Part shown: positions 32,808 through 43,811 of the stretch, in pieces
Layout: each line of letters begins with the position of its first letter
Position numbering within the stretch: the stretch's first letter is position 1
Origin: Boswellia sacra
Taxonomy: Eukaryota > Streptophyta > Magnoliopsida > Sapindales > Burseraceae
Assembly (NCBI GenBank): GCA_013180625.2
Contig: SNVD02002644.1
Location: 779,001-843,000, forward strand
Direction of reading: 5' to 3'
Length of the DNA: 64,000 nucleotides
The notes under the pieces: generated by a model
What the model was told of the DNA's origin: nothing
Databases searched by the model: none
The model's input: the letters and a program-made list of their open reading frames with translations, nothing else
Translations under genes and position numbers: made by a program

Positions 32808-32952
32808 GGAGAGAATTTGTCATGCCTTGGAGGCAATGTCTCTCAACCAACCAGCAAGCACGTGTGGAATACGCGCGCTGATGTGGTGATGATGTGACGC
32901 ACCTTGGTTGGCTGGGAGGCATTGCCTCCAAGGCACACGACAGACTCTCTCC
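32808..32952. repeat. Hairpin MITE (~145 bp)
   Basis: GGAGAGAATTTGTCATGCCTTGGAGGCAATGTC-like sequence at 32808-32854 is repeated in inverted form at 32904-32952 (GGTTGGCTGGGAGGCATTGC, then CCTCCAAGGC and GACTCTCTCC). The loop of about 50 bp contains CACGTG and a GCGCGC core. It directly follows the LRR relic. Confidence 0.75.
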
Positions 32953-33089
32953 AAGGAAAGTGGCTTAACACTGTCACAGTGATTCCTTTAAGGTAAGGGT
33001 GGGCATGTTTTGGTTTAGATTGGACCCTGTAAATGTGTCCACCCCTACTTTCTTGGATATTTGGGGGCCATGGGGATTACTGTTTAAAA

Positions 33090-33300
33090 AAAGTACGTCA
33101 ATAATAAGGTAAAGGAGGGAATTCAAACTCACTCATATAAACTGACGTGGCGTGATGTGATTTGATAAATAAATAAAGTGTTTGATAAATAAACGCTAAT
33201 AATAAATGATATTAATTAAGATGAGTGATGTGGTGATCATATAGAGATGCCACGTCAGTTTGTATAGATGAATTTGTAAAAGTAGTTTGTAAGAGTAGTA
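33090..33300. repeat. MITE with inverted ends around ACTGACGTGGC
   Basis: CTCACTCATATAAACTGACGTGGCGTGATG (about 33130-33160) and the reverse complement of GAGATGCCACGTCAGTTTGTATAGATGAATTTG (about 33244-33276) form imperfect terminal repeats. An outer AAAAGTAGTTTGTAAGAGTAG block recurs at about 33640-33710, suggesting a second, partial copy. Confidence 0.6.
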
Positions 33301-33321
33301 TTATTCGATCAATTAATTAAA

Positions 33322-33605
33322 GATGTTTTAGAGTCTTGGACCTTACTGAAGCACAACTCATAGTTTTAGAAGGTGACGGGTTTATACGATGTTAACCTTC
33401 TTCTAAACATTCAATGATCCATTATTCCAAACCAAGTTTTAGTAGATGAATTTTTTTAAAAAAATAAAGTTAACAGTGAATAGATTTTACCAGCAGTTCA
33501 ACAAATAGAGTGGGTGAACAGTTTAAAATGAATAACACATAGATCTCAAGTGATATGGTTTGATACATAGGTGTTTTGTGGATCTTGAATAAATGCGTTG
33601 AATGA
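33322..33605. repeat. Direct partner of the inverted copy at 19438-19695
   Basis: It reads in the opposite orientation to the segment near 19.5 kb with good conservation, including the AGTCTTGGACCTTACTGAAG start. No coding sequence is present. Confidence 0.7.
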
Positions 33606-33724
33606 TTAAATTCATGTAAGTAATATGATAAGACTTCCTACTTTTAAAAGTAGTTTGTAAGTAATAAATGCGTTGTATGCGTGAGTTTGTAAAAGTAGTT
33701 TATAAGAGTAGCATTACTCTAATT

Positions 33725-34290
33725 AGTCTTTACAGAGCTCAATTGCTTCATTTCCTGCTTAAGAGTGAGATGATGATCTTAAATAATGGAGTAGTTACAA
33801 AAATTTCGGATCATTGACATAGCTACTTAGCGTACTTTAATTTTATAACCCAGAAAAAAAAACAAATAAAAAAGAGACTGTTATATCAGACAGATACTAA
33901 TTGTCTTCTGTAAAGGTCCATTAATAACATCGGGTTGGAGAAATGTCACCTTCATTATAATGGCAAGAAATGAACAAGCGTTGTTACTTGTTACTAGTCT
34001 ATTCACTATTGTGGAAAACCTATCATCAAAATTAGTAGCCCCTGGCCCCTGTGTTGACCATGATTTTTGCTTTCTAAGAATTTTTTTTTTTCCAAATTCA
34101 ATCAATTAATAAGGATGATTACACGCTACATGTATCAAACATAAAGGTCAAACAGAAAAAGGGCTTGCTACGTTTTAAGTAATAAATGTAGACCTCTGAT
34201 GTAAAAGTATATACATATAATATCTCTTTTATTAATATTATTGTTCATATTTAATTTAGTACAAAGAGAACATCCAAATGATACAGTAAA
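33725..34290. repeat. CYP89A 3'-flank, copy C (adjoining the intact gene)
   Basis: This is the reference copy of the flank that recurs at 19690-20100 and 28410-29315. It lies immediately downstream of the minus-strand P450 and ends with the probable 3' untranslated region. It is non-coding. Confidence 0.7.
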
Positions 34291-34294
34291 ATTC

Positions 34295-35875
34295 TTATCT
34301 AGTATTAGTACTTCTTTGGGAAATATGGGCCTTCAATGGATTCTTCATAACCATTGTGAACTCTTGCTTCTCCGATAAGTCCACCTCATCTCCATCCACA
34401 GCTTTCCACTCAAAACCCCAAACAAGATTAGCCACAAAGTACTCCAAATGAAGCAAAGCCAAATTAAGCCCAGGACAAATCCTTCTCCCAACCCCAAATG
34501 GCATCATCTTAATCTCCCTACTCCCTGTAATATCAAACCCTTCAGCACCATTCTGATCATCATCACCACTACCTGATCCACTCACAAACCTCTCAGGCTT
34601 GAAGGCCATTGGATCCTCCCAAACTTTTGGATCCCACCCCATATCAGCAACCATGAAATTGATAGTCCCATTCTTTGGTATCAGATATCCATTTAGCTCT
34701 ACATCTTCTGTCACAGCATGTGGCAGCACAAAATGCCCAGGAGGATGCCGCCTTAGTCCCTCTAAAACCACTGCTTTCAAGTATGGCATCTTCTGCAACT
34801 CCTCTTCTTCCACTTCGTCCACTCCATCTCCAACAACTCCACTAATCTCCATCAAAATCTTCTCTTGAATATGTGGGTTTTTCACCAAATTCGCCATTAT
34901 CCACTGCAGAGCAGTGGAAGTAGTATCCGTACCCGCGTTGAGAAACTCTGAACACAAAGTGACAATCTCCTCTTCATTAAGCTTCCTCTTCTCTTCCGGA
35001 AGCTGCAAATCTAACAAAGTATCCACATAGGACAAGACAAACTCATCCTTTTGATCCTCTTTAGCTTTGTTGAAGCTCTCTTGTTTCACCTTCTTTCTCG
35101 CTCTTATCAGAGGAATCAAAACGCGTTCTTGATTTTGGCGTAACTGATAGAACTCCTCCCACCTTTTACGGAGAAAAATTTTTGTCAATCTCGGCCAGAA
35201 ATTCAGGATATTGAATCTTCCAAATCCCAACAGCGTACTACGCTGAACGTGCTCGATCTCTTTGATTTGTTTCTCGTCAAGCTTGTCTCCGAAACACATA
35301 AGCACCAACAAGCAAAACATCGCGTACTGAAAATGATCGACCACACGAACGGGCTCACCATTACTCGACTCAGACTTGAGCCGGTCAAAGAGAATCTGCC
35401 GAACCCACTTGCGGGCATGCTTGTAAGTTCGAACCCGCGAAGGGTGGAGAATCTCCGAAGTGAGATTCCTCCGCAGGAGGCGCCAGGTTGGACCGTAAAA
35501 GGAGGAACTGATGTTGTGCTGGTTGCTGCTTATGATCTTGCTAGTGGGAAGAGCTCTGGGGCGGTCAGCAAACACGGCACCGTTTTGAACCAAAGCCTTG
35601 TGGGCAAGGGCACGATCGGCGACGAAGATGGCAGGGCGAGAGCCGATACGGAGAGTGACCATGGGGCCAAATTCGGCATGGAGGTTTCGAAGGATAGGCT
35701 CGATTTCTGAAAAGGATTTGCGAAGCCATAGGATGCTGCCGATGATGGGGAAGGTGGAAGGGCCTGGAGGGAGATTTTGGGGGGACTTTTTGGTGGGGTA
35801 GAGAAGGTTAATGAAAGCTTTGAGGAGGGCAGCTATGGAGATTGAGACGACGATAATGAACCAGCTAGTTTCCAT
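34295..35875 (-). CDS. Cytochrome P450, CYP89A type (intact)
   Basis: A single-exon gene of 526 codons, the usual CYP89 length and structure. It has an N-terminal membrane anchor (residues 5-25), hinge LPPGPSTFP (35-43), WRLLRRNLT (131-139), I-helix oxygen-binding AGTDTT (314-319), ExxR (Glu372-Arg375), PERF (427-430) and haem loop [10 protein letters not shown] (460-469) with ligand Cys467. It should be an ER-anchored monooxygenase fed by NADPH-P450 reductase. In Arabidopsis one CYP89A member acts on chlorophyll catabolites, but the substrate here cannot be inferred. The start ATG at 35875 gives the normal anchor. It is the only intact member of a local array; four relics lie upstream in the window. 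CYP89 assignment is by overall similarity from memory. Confidence 0.93.
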   Translation of the reverse strand: METSWFIIVVSISIAALLKAFINLLYPTKKSPQNLPPGPSTFPIIGSILWLRKSFSEIEPILRNLHAEFGPMVTLRIGSRPAIFVADRALAHKALVQNGAVFADRPRALPTSKIISSNQHNISSSFYGPTWRLLRRNLTSEILHPSRVRTYKHARKWVRQILFDRLKSESSNGEPVRVVDHFQYAMFCLLVLMCFGDKLDEKQIKEIEHVQRSTLLGFGRFNILNFWPRLTKIFLRKRWEEFYQLRQNQERVLIPLIRARKKVKQESFNKAKEDQKDEFVLSYVDTLLDLQLPEEKRKLNEEEIVTLCSEFLNAGTDTTSTALQWIMANLVKNPHIQEKILMEISGVVGDGVDEVEEEELQKMPYLKAVVLEGLRRHPPGHFVLPHAVTEDVELNGYLIPKNGTINFMVADMGWDPKVWEDPMAFKPERFVSGSGSGDDDQNGAEGFDITGSREIKMMPFGVGRRICPGLNLALLHLEYFVANLVWGFEWKAVDGDEVDLSEKQEFTMVMKNPLKAHISQRSTNTR

Positions 35876-35879
35876 TTTA

Positions 35880-36249
35880 CAAATCTGAATTGAGAGAACT
35901 GCTGGGATTGTGAAATGATACTTTTATTTATTTAAATGGCTTTTTTTTTGGTCGTGTTCTAGGGAAAATAACATATAAGTCGGTTTTATCTGTACTTAAA
36001 AAAGGTAATACTAAAGTCTGACCAATAGTTTATATACTTCAGATTTGATGCGACAGTTTTCATGTAGAATTTGAATTATACGTAAACTATAAATTCAAGA
36101 GTAAAAGAAGGATTTTTTTTTATCTAAAATTTTAATCCTTCTGGATATATATATTTAAATAATATAATTATTTTTTATTTTTTAAAATTTTATAATGAAT
36201 CTTAAATTTATTATTTTCAATAATAAAAAATATTCGAAAGTTTTTAATT

Positions 36250-36287
<38 letters not shown>

Positions 36288-37130
36288 CTAGTATTATATA
36301 TATGTATATTTTCTATGTTATATAAATATTTGTAAATAATCAATACAATAAAATCAAAATTAAACTATTATAATATAAAAAATAAATAAATTATTAATTA
36401 ATATGTCTTACATATAAAATAAATTTTTTTAATTACTATATAATTAAAAAATAATAAATAAATATTCAAAAAATTATAAAATATTTAACAAAATAAAAAT
36501 TAAATAAAATTTTTAACGATATTTTAAAACATAAAAAATAAAAAAAATGATCCATCCATATATTTTCTTATTTATTTAAATAAAAGTTAAAAAATATAAT
36601 TTTCTTATTCAGATTTTTGTAAAAAAAATATTTAATTTAAAAAATAATCAATAAAAAAATCTAAAATCTAACATTAGTAAAATTTAGACTTCATTGAAAA
36701 AATAATTAGTCCTTCACACGACTGTATTATTTATTTGTATTATTGACGTTGAATGAAAGTCATCACAACCAGTCGTCTTAAACGGTTTAATAAATGAGAA
36801 AGGCGTTGGTGAAATTGTAAAAAAGATGAAAAGTTGGTTTTCACCCTTACAAATTATCTAATTAACTTATATTAACAAATAAAAAAATAATATTACCTCC
36901 ACAATTTATCAATAATGAATTACTTATACAATTCTTGTTGAAGAATAAAAATAAAAATGATTAATTATACAATATATTAATTATTTATTAATAATATTGA
37001 AGTGATATAAAAAATTAATTGTAAACGGTCTACTGACCTAATATCATCCGTAAAATAAATAAATCCTAACCTAAAAAAAATCTTCCCTAAAATTCTAATC
37101 AAAACTCTTCGAACCCCAAAAATCTTATCT
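35880..37130. other. AT-rich upstream region of the P450 and spacer
   Basis: The first few hundred bases should hold the P450 promoter (TATA-like TTTATTTATTTAAA near 35923 on the opposite strand). A (TA)n tract spans about 36251-36283. The rest is extremely AT-rich and has no gene. Confidence 0.45.
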
Positions 37131-37139
37131 CGTGTTTGA

Positions 37140-37370
37140 AATTGATGCAAGGAGGAGTGGAGAGGACTTGAGAAGACAGTGGGTGTGACTATCTAGGTTA
37201 TGTTACTGGGTCAATTGGGTGGTGACGTGGCTGTCTGGGTCTTGTTGTTGGGTTGTTTGGGTGGCGATTCGTGGCTGGGTTTGCGGTGGAGGTGGCTGGG
37301 TCTCTGTAGTGTTTGGCTATATGGTGATGGCGGGATGACTGTTTGGGTGTCACCATTGCTTTTGCAGCTT
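37140..37370 (+). other. G-rich TGGGT-repeat patch
   Basis: Irregular repeats of TGGGTC, GGTGG and TTGGGT on the plus strand give a local G-rich bias in AT-rich DNA. A 70-codon ORF here is rich in Leu, Gly and Trp and reads like translated simple repeat. I would not call it a gene. Confidence 0.35.
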
Positions 37371-37419
37371 TTTTTTTTAATCAATTTTGGTAGTTTAATT
37401 TCGAGAAGTTGATTCGAAT

Positions 37420-38213
37420 TAGACCTGACAACGGGTCATGTTAGAACGATTTTGTATTATTTTATATTTGTATCGTATTAAATTATATTAATTCAAATCC
37501 GACCAATTAACTTATTGGTTTAAAATCTATAAACTCAAACTTAACTGTTAACTTAACGTGTTACCCAAATCCAATCTATTTAATCCGTTTTTTTATTTTC
37601 AAGTTAGACAATAATATGTTTAACATGATTTATATAAATTCTAAATAAATAATACAATTAATAGTTTATAAATTTAAAATCTAACAAATATTTTGAAATC
37701 TATTGAAATATCCAAATATAATATAATACGAAAATATAAACAAAATTTTGTATCCAACATCATTTAAATATCCATATAAAGTGTATTTAAGATAAATAAT
37801 TGATAATGTCCAGTTATTGAATGATTTCTAAAAATGAAATAGAACATTTTATAAATTTCTTCTTTATATTTCTCATCAAAATATCATACTCATATACACA
37901 TAAGAAAAAGAGATGACGTAATTATATTAGAATAATTTTAATTAAGTTAAATATAGTTATAAATTAGTATTTGTTACATTTTATTATGTTTTTTTATATA
38001 TCATAAATAATTTTACTATATGATCCTTAATATTAACGGGTTAAATAGGTGAAACGGTTTTTTATAAGATAAACACAAACACGGTCCGATATCAAACGGA
38101 TTTTACCGTGTTAACCCATTAACGATCAAATCTGATAATATTATATTCAAAACACTTTTTTATCGAATGAGTTCGTGTCGTGTTAACGGATCGTATAGAA
38201 TTTACCATGCTTA
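37420..38213. mobile_element. hAT-like non-autonomous element (794 bp, 8-bp target duplication)
   Basis: ATTCGAAT flanks both sides (37412-37419 and 38214-38221). The ends are TAGACCTGACAACGGGTC on the left and, read inward on the minus strand, TAAGCATGGTAAATTC on the right: short imperfect inverted repeats. Internal GTTAACCC/GGGTTAA and CGTGTT/AACACG motifs near both ends resemble hAT subterminal repeats. There is no coding capacity. Confidence 0.7.
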
Positions 38214-38229
38214 ATTCGAATGCCGTATT

Positions 38230-40240
38230 TTATACAAATTTTCAGATTTACCCCTCTGTTAGTGTTAAAAGTTAAATCTAACATTTTTTTAAATAGTTTT
38301 AGGGATGCTTTTGATTAAAACGTCAAACATGGTTTCCGCTTGGATTAGACCAAAACTAAAGATCTTAAATTCCTTTTAGCATTAAATTTAAATTTTTTTC
38401 TCATAATTATCTTAAAATTTAAATTAGATTTCTTGTATCAATAATATTAGACTTACACGTTTATATAACATAAATTTTATTTTCGTCATATAGACTGTCA
38501 AATTATATTGTAAAATTTATGTTATATAAATATTATAAGTCTAGTATTACTCTATTAGTATATCAATTTATTTTTTAAGGAAAAGATATCCTTAAGATCG
38601 CAAATCCAATCCCGCTTGCTTAGGTTTAAATAGTCAACTTCAAATACGTAATTATAATCTTTGTGACTTATTTCTAAGTTCTAACCTAAGTAGAACTCTT
38701 TTAAACTTTACTTAAGAAATTAAAAAAAAATGGATAAAAAAAGGAATCCAATTTTAGGGGGCGATTTTTTTTTTGTCTAAAATCTAAATAGGTCTGAAAT
38801 AAACTGAAATCTAAATAGGTCTTAATATAAAAATCTGAATGATATGTTTGATTTTTTGTTTTAACATCTGAATTGAAATGCCTGAAAACTAATGATTTTA
38901 TATGTATATTCATATTTATATATATTATTTTCACTTGTGATTTTTATTTTACATAATAAAAATATTTGTATACCAAAATTTTGTTATGAATTTAATTTAT
39001 TTAAATATGTATAATTAGAAAATAAGTTATTTTTTTAAGAATTAAATACATATATGAGCTAAATGACTATAAAATAATTTTAAAAATATATGGAGAATTA
39101 TAATATAAAATTAGAAATAAATAATAGTGTTCGAAAATTAAAATATTAGGCTATGTACAAATTGATCATAAATAAATTTTTATAAGGGCATTTAAGAGAA
39201 TTAAAGAAGTAATAAACGATTCAGATATTTATATTAAGATAAAAACTAGAATTTTTAGCTTTTTTAATTCAGATAAAAATATCTTAAATTAAGTTTTAAA
39301 TAAAAAAATCATTATAAAAATATCTGAAGTTTGAGATAGAAAAACAATCAACCCTTTAATAAAATTAAAATTTTAAGGTACTAATTTTTTTTAATCTCTT
39401 GTATATAATCATATCTTATTAATAATATACTTACCAAAACCACAACGTAACTATCTATAACTTATTAATAAATTCATATCATGTATATATATATATTTTT
39501 TCTTATCAATTTCATTAAAAAATAAATATCTATGTATTGGAGAGGGGTGTATCATGACGTTTAGATAATATTCTTCTTCGTAAGAAGGACCGTAAGGTGT
39601 GAACCCTAATTTGGGTGTACTTTGATAACAAGTAATTGTTTGTCATTGCATATATAACATGGTGTTTCATCTCTGTGGGGCTGGGCTCCCACTTCTGTTT
39701 TCTGTCTCAATTTCAATAAACAGTAATAGTAGATAGTCGATTTCGAGGATGTACGAGAGGGAAAGAAAGGACTTTCATCCTTTAGTATGAAATAAAAATA
39801 AGCCTACGTGGGTGATTTGTCATCATACAAATGTGGGCGGGTGGGAAGAACATGCAACGTAAGAGTGGAAGATTTTTATATGAGAATGTGATTCTCCTGA
39901 TTCCACTTGCAATATCACTTGCGCATTTTTTTCCTCTAGCTGTGTAATAAATGTACGAGTCAAAACAATCACCTGACATGCATCACGTGCTTTGATGGTC
40001 ACAATCCATCAATTATTAACTCTTTATTAAGAGGGATTATGATAATTTATGTGTGGAAATCCCGTGTTTAATCATTTATATGGATAACATTTAAAGCGGT
40101 GAGATAGGTGATATAAATAAATTTTAATTATCTAGAAGGATATTTTTCAATTTTAGAATAATATATATAGCTAGCCTCTTTTGTGCATTTTTTTTTAAAT
40201 TGACAATGATATACACGTATACATGTATTTGATCATAAAC
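38230..40240. other. AT-rich intergenic region
   Basis: Long A/T-rich stretch with no supported gene. Short ORFs near 38701-38934 and 39782-39979 show no features and are atypical in composition. Confidence 0.45.
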
Positions 40241-40688
40241 AAACTCTTACTAACGCATAGGCCTCGTAACAGGGTTTACATCCTTTACATAGGATAAAAG
40301 CTCAAGAATCACAATAATGTTGACTTCCTAAAATAAAATAAGTCGTAAATCTCTTAAATCTAAAAGAGATACTAAAGCAAACTAAAATAAATAACATGAA
40401 TAAATATTAAAAATAATCCTAAAAATATTTAAAAACGCTTACATAAGGACCCCTAAACTTGAAAAAATGCGTCCTCGGGTTTTGTTGGAAACGTATCAAG
40501 TGGATAATATTTGCTGTAAATCATAGCATCATTGAAAAAGTGAACACATTATCTTCAACATTGATCTCTCTTGAAATACGGAAAAGCTTAAAATCTCTCT
40601 TCAAATACGGAAAAGCTTACATTTTAAAATATTCAATTTAATTCTTCTCCTCAATAAAAATCTATTCCTCCCTTTTCGTGACATTGAT

Positions 40689-41400
40689 AAACCTTCTATA
40701 CCGAAGAAAAAGAACCTGTTCACCATAGGTTGTTTGTTCTATCTCCACGCATCATTCTCCAATTTTCTTTTTTAAATAATATTTTTGACACTTTGTATTA
40801 TATGTGACATTTCGTACTTCCATAAACTCTCGAGAGATAGACCCCATGTAATACAAAAGAAGATTTTTGATACTTTATATAACATTTTATTTCACCCATA
40901 AATCCTCAAGAGATGGACTGTATGTAAAATTGCTAAACCTTCTATACTGAAGAAAAGAACTAGGTCACTATAGGTTGTTTGTTCTATCTCAATGCATTTT
41001 TTCTCAATCTTCTATCTCAAAAAATACTTCTACTACTTTATATTGTATATGACACTTCGTGGTCTTCATAAACCTTCAAGAGGTGGCTCACATGCAGCCA
41101 CTCATTTGGACCTCTTTATTTATTTATTATCATAAAGTAAGGCCTCCCCCAATTGAATATTAGATATATATCCTCTAAGTTCAAAGTGAGTACTATTTGA
41201 CTAAATAGCCCAACGGTACTCACGTTGATCTTGAACTTGGTTTGTGTGACTTAGTCTAATAGTACTCACTTTGAACTTAGAGGATATATGTCCAAGGTTC
41301 AAATGGGGGAGGCCTCACTCTGTGTTCTTGATACTATGTGGAGGCTATCTTTTGAGGATTTATGAGGATCACGAAGTGCCACATTCTAAAATCAAATAAA
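40689..41400. repeat. Complex foldback element with internal duplication
   Basis: Arms at 41138-41204 and 41251-41317 are inverted copies (AGGCCTCCCCC, TATCCTCTAAGTTCAAAGTG, AGTACTATT). The symmetry continues outward: CACTTCGTGGTCTTCATAAA at about 41053-41072 pairs with TTTATGAGGATCACGAAGTG at about 41359-41378. To the left, a unit starting AAACCTTCTATACYGAAGAA with GGTTGTTTGTTCTATCTC occurs twice (from about 40689 and about 40936). I see no ORF or flanking duplication. Confidence 0.75.
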
Positions 41401-41702
41401 GTTAGCAACAGTAAAAAAAGACTTTAGACTATGAAATATGTAATGTTTTATTTTGATATTAAGAGTATATGTGGATGAAAAATCTGATTCTAAGAATTTT
41501 AATGAGTTATACAAATAAAAAAAATATGCGGAGAACATTTTGTTAAGTATCTATGAGCTGAATATGGGTTGTCTATTATACAATTTGGCCACTAAAATGG
41601 TAAAGTTATAATTCATAATCAAATAAATGGATGACTCGATGACTTTCAAATTTTGATGTGAAAATAAATTTTTATGTTGTTATTGTTAGTACTTGAAAAG
41701 AG

Positions 41703-41707
<5 letters not shown>

Positions 41708-41742
<35 letters not shown>

Positions 41743-41830
41743 ATTCGTATCTCAAGTGATGTTCCGATCATTTAAGAACCTTGAAGATGTTATATATATA
41801 TATATATATGTATATGTATGATAATGCTAT
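41708..41830. repeat. (TA)n microsatellites
   Basis: TA dinucleotide runs at about 41709-41741 and 41791-41815, separated by unique sequence. Confidence 0.9.
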
Positions 41831-42138
41831 ACTTACAATAAAATTCTACAATCAAATACTTACAACTTAAGTTGATAAGAATTCATTAGAGAAAAAAAAA
41901 AAGAAAAATTATATGTTTAATAGAAGTTTATCATCTCAGGTTAGGTTATAAGTAATTAATTGTCGATATAATATTTAGTTGTATGTGTGTATGAGTACAC
42001 ACACACGTATATTCTAATTCTATCCTTGTTCTCAGAGAGAAGAGGTGTAGCAATTTGCCGGGGCTTTCTAATGACAAGTCTTTCGTATCATTCCCACTAA
42101 CTCAAGCGTATCTTACACGTCAAATCCTGAAATCGCAG

Positions 42139-42160
42139 TTGGGCCCATGGGCCAGCCCAA
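42139..42160. promoter_or_regulatory. Site II (TCP-type) elements upstream of POLD4
   Basis: TTGGGCCCATGGGCCAGCCC contains overlapping TGGGCC motifs on both strands about 135-155 bp before the start codon. Such TGGGCY site II motifs are bound by TCP factors and are common in plant genes for replication and ribosomal proteins, which fits a polymerase delta subunit. Confidence 0.6.
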
Positions 42161-42239
42161 TAAATCACCTAAATACACACTTAGAACAAGACCCTCTAAA
42201 GGTTAACAAGAAACAAAATTCAAAATTTGAAAGCTTTGC

Positions 42240-42242
<3 letters not shown>

Positions 42243-42282
<40 letters not shown>
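42243..42282 (+). repeat. (GA)n microsatellite in the POLD4 leader
   Basis: An uninterrupted run of about 20 AG repeats lies immediately before the start codon at 42293, probably in the 5' untranslated region. Its length is likely polymorphic. Confidence 0.9.
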
Positions 42283-42283
<1 letters not shown>

Positions 42284-42292
42284 CGGTGAAAG

Positions 42293-43811
42293 ATGGCAAC
42301 GAGATCATCAACGAAGAACCTGAAGGGTTTCTACAAGCAGAAGAAGAACATTCCTGGAGGCATCACGAAGAAGAGTACAACCAAAAAGTCATCTAAACAT
42401 GTGGCCACGTTCGGCTCCGATGACACCCAACCAACGGCCCTGATTGCCCACGGCACTCGTGATGTTAAAGGTCTTTTTGGGTTCTGCTCTCTCTGTTCTT
42501 TCCATGATTTTATTTATTCTTGCTTCTTTTTTGTGGGTTTTCACGTTTATTTATTATTGCTTTCCGGGTTCTTGATATGTTTGTGTTGCTTTGTGAATTT
42601 TATTTATTTATTTTTATTCTTGTGTAGAATTTAGGAGTAAAGTTTAGATGATATCTGTTTGTGAGGAGCAGTAGCGATATCATTTTTAGTAGTCAAAGGT
42701 AATTTTCGGTTAACATTAAAGCTTGATTGAAATTTAATTTCTGAAGAGAAAAATAAAATTGAGCTGCTTTGTGGAGAGGCACTTTAATTGATATTTCTTT
42801 TAGGTTTTCTCCTGAAGTGTTATTTTGCAAAAATAACTTGATAAGTGCTTTTAGAAGAAACAGATTTAAAATGCTTTTACAAACAACACTTTAGGGAAAG
42901 TGATTTCTACAAAAAAAAAAAAAAAAAAAAACCCTTAACTTACACTTGAAGCAGCATTGTCCGGTTACTGAGAAACATCTACAAATTACTCGACACACTC
43001 GGTTAGACTGTTTTATTCGCCTTCTAAGAGTTACTTATTAGAAATCGTAGGTTTGGAAAACAGTTTGCACAGTTAGTATTGGATACAATATCATATGGAA
43101 CAATTGCTGATTGTTTTTAGATTGTGTGCTCTGGGCTATTTTAACTGATGATTTTGTCCATCCTGACACTGATTTTAGATTGCCATCAAAGTGCATATCC
43201 TTAGAAGTTTCCATGTCCTTATAAATTTAAAAGATTTGAGTCATGCTGGGTTTGCAAATGAAACAAGTCCTTCCATATTGTGTTTAAGTTTTCTCGGCAT
43301 TCTCATATTATCTTTCATCCATATGATTTCACTCAGAGGAGACTATAAAACATAAATCCAAATTTTCTTTGACATAATCAAGTTATTTTTTCATGTGGCA
43401 TAAGTGGAAGAAAAAAAAAAAAAGAAAAGAAAAGAAAAAGAATCTTTATAAATATCATCTTCTCTTCCATGAGTGGAACTGATTATGATGAAAATCTGCG
43501 AGAATTTGGGATTAGGTTCGTGCAGTTACGCTTCTTTTTCTATGCCCATGTTTTTGGATATCCAATGCTATGGTTTAGACTCCATCTTTTTTTTTTTTTT
43601 TTCCTTTTCCTTGACAGATGATTATGATAAGAATGAGGAGGTATTGAGGCAATTTGACATGAACATGGCATATGGACCATGCCTTGGGATGACCAGACTG
43701 GCTCGTTGGGAACGTGCTTCTCGTCTGGGCTTAAATCCTCCCAAAGAGATTGAGGACCTGCTGAAAGGTGGAAAGTTTCAAGCAGAGTGTTTGTGGGAAG
43801 ATCGTGTTTAG
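42293..43811 (+). CDS. POLD4: DNA polymerase delta subunit 4 (p12 type)
   Basis: Two exons, 42293-42470 and 43618-43811, join in phase (donor AAAG|GTCTTT, acceptor TTGACAG|ATG) to encode 123 residues. The N-terminus has a Phe/Tyr-containing basic stretch (LKGFYKQKK), placed like the PCNA-interacting region of p12, followed by a Lys/Ser-rich linker. Exon 2 carries the conserved core: LRQFDMNMAYGPCLGMTRLARWERA, ending in a Gly-Leu-x-Pro-Pro turn and a final LW motif. It is the smallest accessory subunit of replicative polymerase delta in the nucleus. The upstream site II motifs suggest cell-cycle-linked expression. An unspliced read-through would end at a stop inside the 1.15-kb intron. Confidence 0.9.

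Noticed and set aside
35249..35710. 153-codon plus-strand ORF
   Set aside because: Antisense shadow of the intact P450.
37200..37412. 70-codon ORF in the G-rich patch
   Set aside because: Its Trp/Leu/Gly-rich sequence follows from TGGGT-type simple repeats. It has no homologous look and no gene context.
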